A stretch of 64,000 nt of DNA from Brugia malayi (GCF_000002995.4 NW_025062476.1:11964501-12028500), one strand, 5' to 3'; positions 1 to 13,080 are shown, numbered from the stretch's first letter. Made by a program: numbers and translations. Notes: generated by a model from the letters alone, not told the origin.

Positions 1-563
1 ATTTTCTTCATAATATTCGCAAAGTGTCATTTTTGTAATTTTTAATGTTTACGAATTTTTTTTTCAAAAATTTATTTGTCGTATTATTTTATAATTTTTT
101 TTTTTTTTTGATAATTTAGATCAGAAAGAAAAAAACGTTGTGGTTCAAATTTGGAAGAATTCTTTTATATTTAAAAGTGGAAGTGAAAACAAACAAACAA
201 ACAAACAAACAACCTGGAATACAATTATTTCAATTTATTATTTGTGGAAATTTCTATTCAACAGCACCTTTTTTTTTTCTTTTTCATTCCTTTTTTCATT
301 TTCTTTTTTCTGAAAAGATAACGGAATTAATTATACTAATTAAATTAATTCAAATATTTTTTCTGCTGAAATTACTCTGAACGGGTTATTCAATTCATTT
401 ATTTATTATTACTTCTTCGCTTTCCTTTTTTTTTTCTTTTTTTCTACTTTTTTTTTTTTTGTATTGGTAACAGTCTTTCTGTTAATTTAATTCAAACTGA
501 ATTACTTTTAATTTATTTCAATAAGAAATTTATCTTACCTGAATTCAACACTGTAAATAAAAA
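1..563. other. 5' flank / presumed promoter and 5' UTR of exon 1
   Basis: This stretch is A/T-rich with long T runs and a short AAAC repeat around 186-212. No ORF here looks coding; the open frame at 138-380 is F/I/L/K-rich low-complexity translation. The sequence before the ATG at 564 ends in AAAA, a typical animal/nematode start context. A possible splice or trans-splice acceptor (GTAACAG) ends near 471, but it is not the consensus TTTTCAG, so I do not claim it. No TATA element can be singled out in such a background. Confidence 0.4.
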
Positions 564-660
564 ATGGGTAACTCAGCAACAACTCAATCGAGGAGTTCAA
601 AAACAACATGTCGTCGACTGAAACAACAAAATCATATAGGAAATGCTAATTATCATAAAG
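564..660 (+). CDS. kin-1: PKA-C exon 1: myristoylation-type N-terminus
   Basis: The exon has 32 codons plus one base and encodes MGNSATTQSRSSKTTCRR..., ending ...NANYHK with G left over. The donor is AAAG/GTTAGT at 661. The leftover G joins TT of the exon at 50985 to give Val, producing HK-VKEFLERAREDF, the expected junction with helix A of PKA-C. Gly2 with small residues after it (G-N-S-A-T) fits the N-myristoyltransferase motif, and the MGN start is that of the classical animal PKA-C N-terminus. This N-terminus is about 18 residues longer than in mammals, with a basic insert (KTTCRRLKQQNH). The myristoyl group would tune membrane association. Splicing to exon 2 would remove a 50.3-kb intron. 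A TGCATG motif lies 56 nt past the donor. Confidence 0.85.
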
Positions 661-3600
661 GTTAGTGATATTTTATGCTTAATTATTTAAACAATTAAAT
701 AAGTAAATATAAATTTGCATGTTATTAAACTTAAAATTTATTTGCTAAAATATTTTTGTTGTTTTTTTAAAAAAAAAAAAAAAAAAATAAAAACTATCTG
801 GTGATTTATACTTAAATATTATCAAAATATTTAATTCTTCTAGCTGATAAAAGAAGGTTGATAATTTTTTTTGTGTGTGAATTATTTAATCGTATACTTT
901 AAAAGTATATACAAGAAAAAAAAAAAAAAACAAACTTTTCAAACAGTTTAATAATTCAATAAAGTATTGTTTATTTACCTGTTAAATGTTACTGTTTGGT
1001 CTTTTTTGTTGTTGTTGTTGTTGTGTGTTTGTTTTTTGTATGCTTACATAGTAATTTTATTGCACTATTAAAAAATTTTCTTTAAAGATTTTTTTAAAAA
1101 AAAAAAAAAATAAAATAAGATAAAAACAAAGAATTGAGAATTGAATTTTAAATGAAATATGAAAATTATTCGTTGTATTTATTTTAAATTCAAATTTTTA
1201 TACAATTTTATAATTTAATAACGTTTAAATTTTTAACACTAATTGTAAAATTTAATTTACTAGGTAAATAAATTTGTAATTCTTTATTGAACCAGTAATA
1301 ACTGATGTCTGCAAATTAAAACTAAGTGATAAAAAAAAAAGAATTTAAGCAGTAAATTAAGTGGAAACAGTTGTGTTGCTAACAAATAACATCAATAATA
1401 GCATCGTCAATAAAAAAAAAGTGTTGTAAAGCGGTGTTTGCAGATGCGTAGTAATTCTATGAAATGTAAATTCTAAGGAATTTATTTTTTTTTTTTTTTG
1501 CTAAAAAAAAAAATTTGAAACTAAATTTTTATTTTACAAAATAAAAAGTATTTCTAAAGTAGCAGAAATTTGTTTTTTAATTTTCACTTAAAAAAAAAAA
1601 AAAAAAAAGAAAGAAAGCAAACTAAATAAAACACAAATTATAAACAATATTTGTTTATTAATTTTTATTTTTAATCTTTATTAAATTATTACTAATATTT
1701 TTATTAATAATATTTATTTTAAATCATTTACTCCTTATCATAATAATTTCATATATTTGTTCATTTACATTTCTTTTGCATCAAAAAATAAAAAAATAAA
1801 AAATTTATTTAATAAAAAAAAAAAATTGAAATACAATTGATATTATTATTGTTGTATTTTATTGCAAAATTAATGTAATTCAATTAGAAATTATAATTGA
1901 GAATAAAAATAATATTCTTCGGTATTAATTATCATTTAATTTGTTGTATTTTTTAAAAAATATTTCTGTTTAAATGATAATTAATAAAAATTTCTAAAAC
2001 AAAATTAAAAAAAAAAAAATAAAAAATGAAAGTTGAAAAATGATTATTTTTCAACAAACAAAATGCTTAAAATAAATATTAGTAATTATAATTGCGAATT
2101 AAAATGTTATTCTTCAGCATAAATTATCATTTAATTTATTATATATTTTTTTAAAAATATTTCTGTTTAAATAATAATTAAATTAGAAAATTTTTCGAAA
2201 ACAAAATTAAAAGTTATACAATTATGTGAAAAAAGAATAAAAGAATATTTTCAAATATTGTAAATTTTTAAGAAAAAAACAAAACAAATAATTTTTTTTT
2301 TCTTAATTAAATAAAATTTAATAGCTAATAAATATTTTAGTGTAATCAAATTATGGTATAATTTTAAAAGTTGCTAAAATTAAAATATAACTATCATATG
2401 ATAAGAGAGAAATGAAAAAAAAAAATAAAATAAACTATTAAAAGTTGAAAAATGTTTATTTTGCAACAAACAAAATGGTTAAATTCATATTGGAACAGTT
2501 GGTATGGAAAAAATTTTTTGGTTTTAGAAACTTTTCACATATTATCAATCATCTTATCACAAATAACAATTCAAATGATAAAAATTTTAATCTAATAAAT
2601 GAAATAAATGTAAAATTTTATATAAAAATTATAAAAGTACTATTCATTTTTTTTTTTTTTTTTGCTACAATTTAATAAAATTAAATAATAAGTTTTAAAT
2701 ACAGTTAAATAATAATTTATTAGAAATAAAAAGTTAATGAGCAAAAGTTAAATGATTAATTTTATATTTCATTTAAAAAAAAAAAATTTTTTTTTTTTTT
2801 ACAACTTAATATAAGTAAATAATAAATTTTAAAATTAATTGATTAATGATTTATTAGAAAAGTACTTACTGAGTGGAATTTTAATGATTATTTTATTAAT
2901 TTTCTATGAAAATTTTCTTTTTTCCTTTGCTGTTTCTGTTTTTTTTTTTTTTTTTTTTTTTAAATATTTTATTTAAATATTTTTATAATATTTGAATAAA
3001 TAAACAATTCTTTATGATTATTTATCGGAAATTAATTTCATTTTATTCACTTTTTTTAGAAAAAATTCGAAATATTTTTTCTCTTTTTTCATTCTTTTTG
3101 CCTTCATTAATATTTTTTCTTTTTTCTTTTTTAAAAAAGTTTTCGTTTACTTTTTTTTTTTTTTTTTTTTTGACTATTTTCTTACTTACCCATCCATTTG
3201 GTTAATTTATGAACTTATCTAACCAGGAATGTAATCTGGTTTTCCTGGTTTTACTTTTTTGTGTTTCATTCGAACATTCTTTTTCCTTTTATTTTATTTC
3301 ATTTTTTTTTTTTCTTTTTCTTTTTGTTCACCGTATGTTTTTTTTTTTTTTTTTTCATTTTGTCCTATTAAAATAAACTTTGCTACATTGAAATATAATT
3401 TATCATTTTCAAATAATAATTTTAAATGAGAAAAGAAAATTTAAATGAAAGTGAAGAAAAAAAAAGAAAAACGAAAAAAAAAAAATTATAAAAAGTAAAA
3501 AAAAAAGTTAATATTATATTCTGAAAAAAGAAAAAAAAAAGAAAAAAAACAAGAAAAATTATCTTTTTATTTTATTAATAATTATAAAATTTCATCAAAA

Positions 3601-4046
3601 ATTACAACATTTTTTTTTATAATTTTTTTTTTTTAATTTTTTTTTCTGTTTTTTTCTGTTTTTCTCTATTTTTTTATATTTTTGAATAATTTATACTTAT
3701 TAAATTAAATAAGCATTTATTCAATTATTACTTAACAATAATAGAAAATAAATAATGTAAATATATATGTTTTAGATAATTATATGATAAATTTAAATCA
3801 AAATATACAACAATATCACTTCTATCATCATCTAATATATTTTAATTTATTTCATTTTAATTAATTCTTAATTTATTCATTTCATTTTAATTTATTTTTC
3901 AAGAAAAAAAAAAAGAGAAAAAGAAAATGAAAAGCAAACATTTCTCAAAAATCACAGCAATAGTATAAGAATTTAAATAAATTGAAAAAAAAAAAGTCAT
4001 ACTAATAGCACAAAAATTAAATAAATAACAAATCATTTTCACTTCT

Positions 4047-4079
<33 letters not shown>

Positions 4080-6530
4080 CTTCCATTTTCCCATTTTTAA
4101 TTTCCTCTATTTCCACTTTCTTTTTTTTTTTTTAATTTCATAAATTAATTTCAAATTTTTTGTTTTTTAATTTTCCATACGAAAGTTACACCAAAAAAAA
4201 AATATAATTCATTTCACTTTTGTTTTGTTTTTGGTTTTGTTTATTTGATATTTCCTTAATTTCAAATAAAAACAAAAACACAAAATAAAATTTTTAATTT
4301 AATTTTCTAAATTTTGCTTTTCTCTCTCTTTTTTTTTAAATCATTTTATAAATTCTATTTTCTTTTTTTAATAAAAATATGAATAAATGATAACAGAGAG
4401 TTTTAAAAAAGTGAAAAAACCTTTATTTGTTAAATAATATCACATTTCAATTAATAAAAAAAAAAACGAAATTTTTTTTCTATTTTCTTTACTTAACTTT
4501 TTGTTTTAACAAATGATTGAAATTTAAGCAAAATGATAATAATGATAAGAATGATAAGCTGAATAAATATTTCTACACAATCATTTATTTTCATTTTATT
4601 TTAATTTTTTGTAATAAAAAATTTTTCTTTTTCTTTCATTGTTTTGCTTTTTTTCTATTATTATTACTTTTTATTTATATTCCATCCAGTTTTTCCCTCT
4701 CTCTTTCTCTCTTTGTCCCTCTCTCTCCCTCTCTCTCTCTCTCTCTTTCTTCTATTAATGATTCTTTATTGCTGATTCTCCTCGTTATTTCATATTTTTC
4801 AAAACTTGTTTTATAAATTATTATTATTTCATATGAATTTGTTACATTAAGAAGGTAACAATTTATTGTTAATTTAATTTTTTATTTTATTTTATTTTTC
4901 AGATTATTTTTACACTTTGTAAATAATTTAATTAATATATCTTTCTCAAAAAAATATATGAGAAATAATTTTTCATTCAATTATTCATTCATTTATTAAT
5001 TGTTAAATTATATTTTAATCAATACTACATATTTCAATTTATATATTTCAAATCAAAGAAATATGAAATTGAACTAATTTGTTTCACATATTTCAGATCA
5101 AAAAAAAATTGAGCTAATTGAATCAAATTAGTTACTCAAATTAATAAATAAATAATAAAAGTAATAAATAAATAAAATAAATAATGCAATAAAATAACAA
5201 ATAATTTTATTAAAAATGTGAAAAAAAAAAAAGTAAATGTATTTGCATTTCATATTTTTTTTTTAATTATATCAAATATTATTAATCATTTAGCAATGAA
5301 TTATTTTATTTTTAATTAAAATTCATTTTTTTAAACTAAATTTTTAATTATATTTATATATAATATTTACATAGTCGTATATACAAATATGAAATTATTA
5401 AATTTCAATTTATTTATGCCATTCGCATCGCTTTTCTTGTGGAAAAAAAGAAGGAAAATAATTGTTTATTGATTTAATTAAATAATTAATTTATTTATTT
5501 ATTTATTTATTTTAGAAAATCCCTTCTAGCAAAAAAAGTAATTTCTGTATTTTTACATCTGTAATATTTAAAATTATTCAATTACGATTTTGAATTAATT
5601 ATCATTCATTAATTTTTCTCTTAATAGTTTTTCTCTCTTTGTTAAAAATATCAAATTGTTAATAAAATTTTTGCGCAAATTTATTTTTTTTTTAAATAGC
5701 AAATTTTTTCTTTTGCTTTTTTTTAATTTTCAAACATTTACATTTATTTATTTGTTTATTCATTTACTTTATTCATTTACTTATTTATTTGTTTGTTTTT
5801 GTTCTTTTTTTTTGTTTATTTTGCTATTTATTTATTTGCCTTTTTTTTTAATTCTTATTTTAAGTAAATAGATAGGATTCAAAGTTAAAAAATGCACAAT
5901 TATTTTTTATTATAAGCAAATAAAACTATATTTAGTAGCAAAGAAAAAGAAATTTTAATATTTGAAATTATTCTCACAAAAAAAAAAAAATTGAATAAAA
6001 ATAAAACTAAAAAAGGAAAACAATTTTTAACAGTAATGTTAAATCATCAATTAATTTAAAAAATTTTTCATCAAATCAAAATAAATAAACAAAAGCAAAA
6101 AATAAAACAAAATTAAAATTTTTGTTGAATATTTTATAACATAAATGTGATGAAATAAGATAATATTTAAAATAATTAACAAAACAACAACAAAAAAAAA
6201 AAAAAGAATTAATTAATAATTTTTTTTTTTAAATTCTTTTTTGATTAATATTTTAAAAAGTTATTGCACTAACAAAGTGAGTTTAATTCTTAAAGAAAAG
6301 GAAAAGAAAGAAAGAAAGAAAAATCAATTTATTCTGTTTACTTAGTGTCAACCATAAATTGCTATTATACATTGACAATGTTTATTTAAATAATTTATAA
6401 ATATAAAAAAAGAAATATTTGAATCATTGATCGATTTAGTAATACTTTTATTTGAATATTTTATTACAAAAATTGAATTTCTTGTACGTACATATATGTT
6501 AGCAGCAGGCTTAATAATAAATAGAAAATG

Positions 6531-6562
<32 letters not shown>

Positions 6563-9500
6563 TTTTTTTTTTAAAAAAAAAAAAATAAAAAACTATTAGA
6601 TAATTTAATATGAAATATAAATCAAAAGGCTATTAGCTAATTTGATATGAAATAAAAATTGAAAAATCTCTTAGCTAATTTAATATAAAATATTAGCTAA
6701 AAATTTAGCTAAAAATTTGAAAATGATTTTTGTAATTATTATTTTTTAATTTTTACGAAAGAAAAATAAATGTATAAGTAAATAATAAAATTATTGATTA
6801 ATTTAGTTTAATGATAGGTGATTAAATGATAGTGTAACTGTTTTTTTTTTTTTTTTTTTGAAATCATTTAGGTATATGCAAGTAAATTTTGTACTATTAC
6901 TATCGATAATGAAATTAATATTTCTGGTAATTTAAAAAAAAACTTAAAATTTTTTTGTTAATGAAAAAAAAGAATGGAAGAATTAAATACTCAAATAGAA
7001 ATGCTAATTCTTCAATTATCAAAAATGTTTACTTATCTTGCATTAACAAATTCGGTGCACTTTTAAGATTTGTAACTGAAATTTAATTTTAAAATTTTCA
7101 AGTTGAGGTTTAAAAAAAAAAAAATTTCCTTTTAACTTCTTAATTTACTTTTGATTTATTAATTAGCATAAATTTTTTACTTTGCTTTTTCAATTATAAA
7201 TTATTATTTTTTTAATTTGACTGTCACAAAAATATGTTACAATCTTAATTTAAAAAAAATAAAAATAAAAAGCTTAATATCAGTATCATTTTAAGTATTT
7301 AAGTACATGTAATAGAAGATAAAAGTGTGAAGAAAAAAAAAACAAAAAGGAAATTAATTGAATTAACTCATTTTTAAAAGAAATGAGAAGTTAATATTAA
7401 GTTTTTTCATTAAATCGATTGGAATTTTTCAAATTAATTTATTAAAATTAATTAAATTATCGAAAATAATAGTATAATAATTATTACTTATTTCTTTTTT
7501 TTTTCCAAAAAAAAAAAAGGATTAGCAATTAATATTTCTATCATTTTCTTTCAGTATTGTAATTAATTTGAATAAAATATTTAAATTGAACTTTTTTTTT
7601 CCTTTTTTAACTATTATTTTCATTTGCCATTTTTCAATTCAATTTTTTTTTTTTTTTATTTTTAACTTAATTTTACCGCAAAAAAAATTTCATTTATGCT
7701 TTTCAATTATATTTTAAATTCTAATTTTATTCATTTCATTTTTTTTTTTTTTTTTTTTTTTTTGCATTTTTGTTAAATATTTTAAAGAGAATATCGAATA
7801 TATTTTTTCTAATTGAGAAATAATATTTTGATACTACTCAAATGGATCGTTTAAATTTAAAATTTGAATGCTAAGGAATGCTATTGCGGTACAATTAGAT
7901 TTAAATAATTAATTGCAATTGAAATGTCAATTTGTGAATGAAATTAGTATATTTAAAGATTATTAAGGCCCTTTTATCTATCATTAAGGCTGCTTCTCTT
8001 TTTTTTTTTTTTGTTTTTAAATTTTGATTTTAAAATAATTTGTTTAATTTATTACTTCATATTATATATTAATCACTGATTGAGGTATTTTCTCAATCAT
8101 ATCATTATTAATCTATGGTAAATTTTAAAAAATATGTATGATTTTTAATAATAATAATAATAACTTTTTAAGCTTAAATTAATTAAGGTTAAATTTAATT
8201 TTAATTAAATAGCAGATGGCAGATAGCAGAATTTGAACCCATTTTTGCCATTTATCTGAGATCAATTTTTAAAAAAAGAAAACAATAAAACTAACAATAT
8301 TAATTAGCTTACTAAAAAAAGTTTTGTCAACTAGATAGCACAAAAATTAAATTTCATATGAGCTAATTAATTCGAAAGTTAGCTATAAGAATTATTTATT
8401 CCTGCTCAGTCCAACAAATACTATCATTTTATTCCTTTTTTTTTTTCCTTACATATCTTTATTTATTATTATTATTTTTTCTTTTTTATTTCATCGTTTT
8501 ATGGATTAGTTTTAGATTTTATTCAAATTTCATTTTAAATTTAATAATGCATCTAATTAAAATTATCTCTTTCTATAATTTATTTCTATCTTTTTGTTTT
8601 TTAATAATAGTTTTTTTGCTTATAATTTTGTTCTTTCATTTTTTTTTTTTTATTTATTGCTTTTATGTTCTTTTTTTTTCCAATGATTTTTAATTTTAAA
8701 TTTTATTTTTAATTATTGTTAGTATTTTCAATAATTTTTATCTTTTTCCAATTTGAATTTTTTTTTTTTTCATAAATCCAACAAATTTTAATATCTTTTT
8801 TTGAAAATTATTTTTTTTTTTTAAAAAAAAAAGAAGAAAAAAAAAACGATTAAATTAGAGTTGAATAAAGATAAGATATGATATAAATATGCAAATTAAG
8901 TTTAATTTATTTTTAATTTATAAAAGTGATTAATATTAAGTTAGAATTTTATTATTGTGATATATTAATGTAAAATTTATTCAAATATTATTTTGTTCAA
9001 TTTTTTATGATTCAAATAAAATGCATTAAAAGCAATAATAAGGACTCTTTTTTTTTTCCTATTTTCGATCATTTTATAACCATAGCAACCATAAATAGAA
9101 AAATCAGAAGTCAGAAAGAATTATTTATTGTTAGCTTTTTTTCATTAAATTTTTATGTTTAACTTTGCTTGCAGCTTGCAAAAAGAAAAAAAAAAAAGTT
9201 TGCTATAATTTATTTAACTAATTAAAAATAATTTACTATTTTGATTTTGGATTAAATTTAAAATTTAATACTTGGCAAAGATATTTGAAAGAAAAAAAAA
9301 AAAAAAAAAAGGATTGTAAAAGTAATAATTTTAATTTAAATTAAGCAAAATGATTTTAACAATTACAATATTAATATTAAAAAGTGAAATATCATTAATG
9401 AATGTAATTACTTAAAATTCTTTCTTCTTGTTTTTTCTTTTTTTTTTCTAGAAAAATATGGACATTACAAATGATTGCAATTTTATTAATTTATCAATAT

Positions 9501-9876
9501 TATTTTAATTTTTATTATTATTTTTATTGATAAAATTAGTTACGCTGTTATTCTTATTGATAGTACTATAATTGAACTATTATTATTATTATTATTACTC
9601 TAAATGCAATAAAAATAGCTAATAACAATTGCCATTATTATTATTATTATTATTATCACTATTCTACTGCAATTATTATCATTGTTATCGTTATTATTAC
9701 TTTTGCTACTATTTACTACTGCAATAATAATCATTGATAATTTTATGATAAATTATCAATTTTAATCGATTATTACTGTATATTTCTGTCTAAAAATAAA
9801 GAATAAAATAGGATTAATATTGAAACAAATTTTTTTATTAAAATTTGTGAAAATTTGTAATTTTGCAATTTAATAA
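661..9876 (+). other. First intron, 5' part: A/T homopolymers, no supported gene
   Basis: This stretch is almost entirely A/T homopolymers and AT-rich unique sequence. Small features are a GTT/TGTTTG-rich patch (about 1008-1038), a 41-bp near-repeat (2031-2071 and 2443-2483, 3 mismatches), CT runs (about 4047-4076 and 4690-4750), a TTTA tetramer run (about 5490-5514) and a tRNA-B-box-like string on the - strand (8229-8239). The open frames at 2445-2675, 3014-3205, 4517-4816 and 5656-5871 are homopolymer translations (F/L/I/S/N/K) and are not called genes. A weak candidate first exon at 3209-3230 is described under findings. Confidence 0.6.
9570..9745. repeat. Imperfect ATT/ATC trinucleotide repeat
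   Basis: There are runs of TTA/ATT with interspersed ATC and GTT, between about 9575 and 9700, plus degenerate flanks. It is a microsatellite with no coding evidence. Confidence 0.8.
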
Positions 9877-9946
9877 ATGCAACGACTCAAAAATTTATGC
9901 TCATCGTCATATGAATTTTGCAATGATTTATTTCATACAAAACGAG
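9877..9946 (+). CDS. Candidate alternative first exon (MQRLKNLCSSSYEF...)
   Basis: ATG at 9877 opens 23 codons plus one base, ending ...DLFHTKR with G left over, then donor CGAG/GTTTGT at 9947. The phase is 1, as in the accepted first exons. Joining G to TT of exon 2 gives Val and the product ...HTKR-VKEFLERAR, 359 aa in total. Codons here are more mixed and G+C-richer than the surroundings (CGA, CTC, TGC, TCG). The N-terminus is basic and Cys-containing. The donor is not a strong consensus. Chance phase-1 ATG-to-GT combinations are common in a 50-kb intron, so this is only a candidate. Confidence 0.3.
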
Positions 9947-10006
9947 GTTTGTTTATTTACATATATTATTTTCTTTCTTTTTTTAATTTAAAAATGTTAA
10001 TTTTAG

Positions 10007-10037
<31 letters not shown>

Positions 10038-10299
10038 TGGTTGTTGCTGTTATACTCTATAATTACTTATTTCTTTACATATTTGTTATTAATCAATTTT
10101 GATTCAATCAACAAAGTATTCAATTTATTCAATATCTAATTACTATTATTATTATTTAGTAATTAATTATTAACAATGATATTTTACAATGATTTTATCA
10201 TGATTTCATTTCATCAATGCTATTCTGATACATTCTTATCACTATTATTCTGATTCATTTTCCATTAATAATATTTTGTTTCGTCTTCACTGATGTACT

Positions 10300-10845
10300 A
10301 CTCTGTGAATCAGATTCCTTTTTTTATTTTTTTTACGGATGTTACACCGATTCGGATTCTTTTTCACTGTTGCTACTTCGATTCAGATTCCTTTATGTTT
10401 TTCACGTTATTACTCAGATTCCGATTCTCTCCATTAATATTCTTCGATTCCGATTCTTCCTATTAATATTGTTCTGATTCAGATTCCTTTCCATTATTAT
10501 TACTCCGATTCAGATTCCTTCTCATTAATACTACTGCGATTCAGATTCCTTTATATTAACATTCTTCAGATTCTTTTTCACGTTATTACTCCGATTCCGA
10601 TTTTTCCCACTAATACTATTCCGATTCCGATTTTTCCCACTAATATTACTCAGATTCCGATTCTTCCCACTAATACTACTCAGATTCCGATTCTTCCCAC
10701 TAATACTACTCAGATTCCGATTCTTCCCACTAATACTACTCAGATTCCGATTCTTCCCACTAATACTACTCAGATTCCGATTCTTCCCTACTAATATTAC
10801 TCAGATTCAGATTCCTTTGCATTAATATTATTCGGATTCTGTCCT
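10300..10845. repeat. 30-bp minisatellite (CAGATTCCGATTCTTCCCAC + TAATACTACT)
   Basis: A unit of exactly 30 bp is repeated head to tail. Between about 10591 and 10810 the copies are nearly identical. Toward 10300 and 10845 they degrade but still carry CAGATTC/CGATTC blocks. The array is in the first intron. In one + frame it reads through without a stop from an ATG near 10336 for about 33 codons, a side effect of the unit being divisible by three. Confidence 0.9.
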
Positions 10846-11480
10846 ATCATTGCTAACATTTATTGTTATTTTCAAAATTATCAATGCAAATAAGATTAGA
10901 AATTGCTGATAACCATTGTAATATGCTTAATGCATATTTACGCTTTATGCTTACAGCAAATCTATTCAGTAAAAGAAATTAGAAAAATTTTTTTATTGAT
11001 CGTAAATTGATTAATAGAAATGCAATATTTGCTGATTGAATTGTTTAGAAAATATTTCGTCGAGAAATTTCTGACCTTCTCATTTGTTTATTTTATACAA
11101 ATACGATCAGTAATTTGATTTCTTTTTTCCTTTTTTTTTTTTTGGACTTTTTTGTGTTTTTAATCAAACATTAAATTATAATCAAGTGATTAATAATCAA
11201 ATATTTGGTATATTTTTTAAGTAAAATATTTAGTATATTTAAAATATATTTAAACTGTTTAGCATCTTTTTTTAAAGTAAATTGTCAATTGAAATAGTTT
11301 AATGAAATAAAACAAGAAAAAATAAAACAAGAAAAAACGAAAAAGTGAAAAAGAAAAAGCGAAGTAAAAAAATAAAAAAAAAAAAATGAGATCAATGTTT
11401 TTTAAGAAGTGATCACTTATTTATAAATGATAAAACATATTGAAACATATGACGTTTGATAAATTAACGGATTTTTTTTT

Positions 11481-11774
11481 TCAATAAACTCTCGAGATGA
11501 GTTTGCATTTGAGAACTTCTATGATAATAATTCCGGAAATGATGTGACATTGACAGGAAAAGCATATCTTCAATTTATTGTGATGATTGTTTGCTAGTGA
11601 TTGTTGATACGCTGCATGTAATGATTCTCGAGATGACTTTAATTGATATTGATATTGAGATACTTTGCTGACAAGTAAATTATCTGTAGTAATAATCTTG
11701 TAATAAAATAAATCAAAATTTTTTTTCAACTGAACTTTATGAAAATTAATATAATATTCATTGATTACAAGCAT
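11481..11774 (-). other. Open frame of 97 codons, unsupported as a gene
   Basis: This is a less AT-rich patch with an open frame on the - strand (MLVINEYYINFHKVQ...). Composition is mixed and it is not a simple repeat, but there is no recognisable domain, no splice context and no homology that I can recall. The local G+C rise lowers the stop-codon rate, so an open frame this long can be chance. The + strand carries the 10-mer CTCGAGATGA twice (11491-11500 and 11627-11636). I record the patch as possibly conserved non-coding or part of an unknown exon. Confidence 0.12.
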
Positions 11775-11929
11775 ACAAAATAGTAATCTTTGATGAGAAG
11801 AATTATTATTGCTTTCAAATTTATAATACTTAAAAGAAATATTTCATACAATTAGGACAACAAAATGTGAAATTTATTAACTGCTATTTTATTATTTAAC
11901 TTTTGAATCAAAAGAAAAACACAGGCATA

Positions 11930-12290
11930 ATTATCATCATCATCATCATTTATCATCAGGCATCATCAGCACCATTATCACCATCATTTATTATCATTAT
12001 TATCATCATCATTATTACTGTAGATCACCACCTGTCGTCATAGTCATTAACATCGCCGCCATCTTGATCATCATCGTCATAAACATTATTATTAATTACT
12101 ATACATCATCACCTATCATCCATCATAATATATCGCCGCCATCATCACTATCATCATTGTCACCATCATCATTATTATTATTACTATACATCATCACCTA
12201 TCATCATCTATCATAATCTCCGCATCATCACCGATTATCATCGCCATCATCATCATTATATCATCCATCATCATCGTAATCATCGTCAAC
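11930..12290. repeat. ATC/ATCACC compound microsatellite
   Basis: Imperfect CAT/ATC trinucleotides include two related blocks that contain CATCGCCGCCATC (around 12050 and 12132) and ATCATCACCTATCATC. This suggests a higher-order duplication of about 80-120 bp inside the array. The - strand open frame across its 3' edge (12261-12503) is mainly a shadow of the repeat. Confidence 0.8.
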
Positions 12291-12469
12291 ACTAACTGAT
12301 TCATCGAATTTATATAATTTTGGGTTTGTCAACTGCGTCAACGACATGACATGATCAATAATACTCTTCAATGAATGGATGGAATGGTGAAGAAAGATGT
12401 GGAGTGTCGAGAAATTATTTACGAATGAATTTGCAAATAAGCGTGTCTCGTACTCTGCGACATATATAA

Positions 12470-12565
12470 ATATACACATACATACGCCCACGTACATACA
12501 CATATATTACATACACATACACACACACACGCGTAAACGCACACGCACATATACGCATGAGCATA
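12470..12565. repeat. CA-rich (ACATAC/ACACGC) degenerate dinucleotide repeat
   Basis: This is an alternating purine-pyrimidine tract with CACATA, CACACACACACGCG and CACGCAC blocks, and it includes several CpGs. It lies at the 3' end of a G+C-richer patch (12290-12470). Confidence 0.75.
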
Positions 12566-13041
12566 CTGTTTGCGGTCACAATTTTGTATATATTTTATTT
12601 AAATAAAACAAAACAAAAAAAAAAAATCTTTTTAAATTTTTGAAAAATTTTATAAATTATAATTTGTGGAGTAATTATTTATGCTATTATTTAAATATGA
12701 TAATACAATTTGAATTTAAATTGTATGTAAAATACAATTACATAAATAGAAATATTTATAATTAGTATTAAGAAATACTTTTTTTCTTTTTTATTATTGC
12801 CAGCTGATTAATATCGTAATTTTTTCGATTTTTAATACTTTTTTCCTTCTCTTTTTTATTTTTTCTTTTTTTTTTTTAAATTTCGATTATCAACTCTATC
12901 AACATTACAATATCAATTGATAATAGCAGTAGTAATAGACAAATGTATATAAAGATGGAACAACTGGTGGGTTTGTCAAGGATAGGGGACAAAAGAGGAG
13001 ACAATTCAATCTTAAAAAAAAAATTTGAAGTGGAAAATGAA

Positions 13042-13047
<6 letters not shown>

Positions 13048-13078
<31 letters not shown>
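13048..13078. repeat. (GA)n tract
   Basis: About 15 uninterrupted GA dinucleotides. The + frame starting at 12943 reads through it as Arg-Glu repeats, which explains that open frame. Confidence 0.9.
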
Positions 13079-13080
<2 letters not shown>

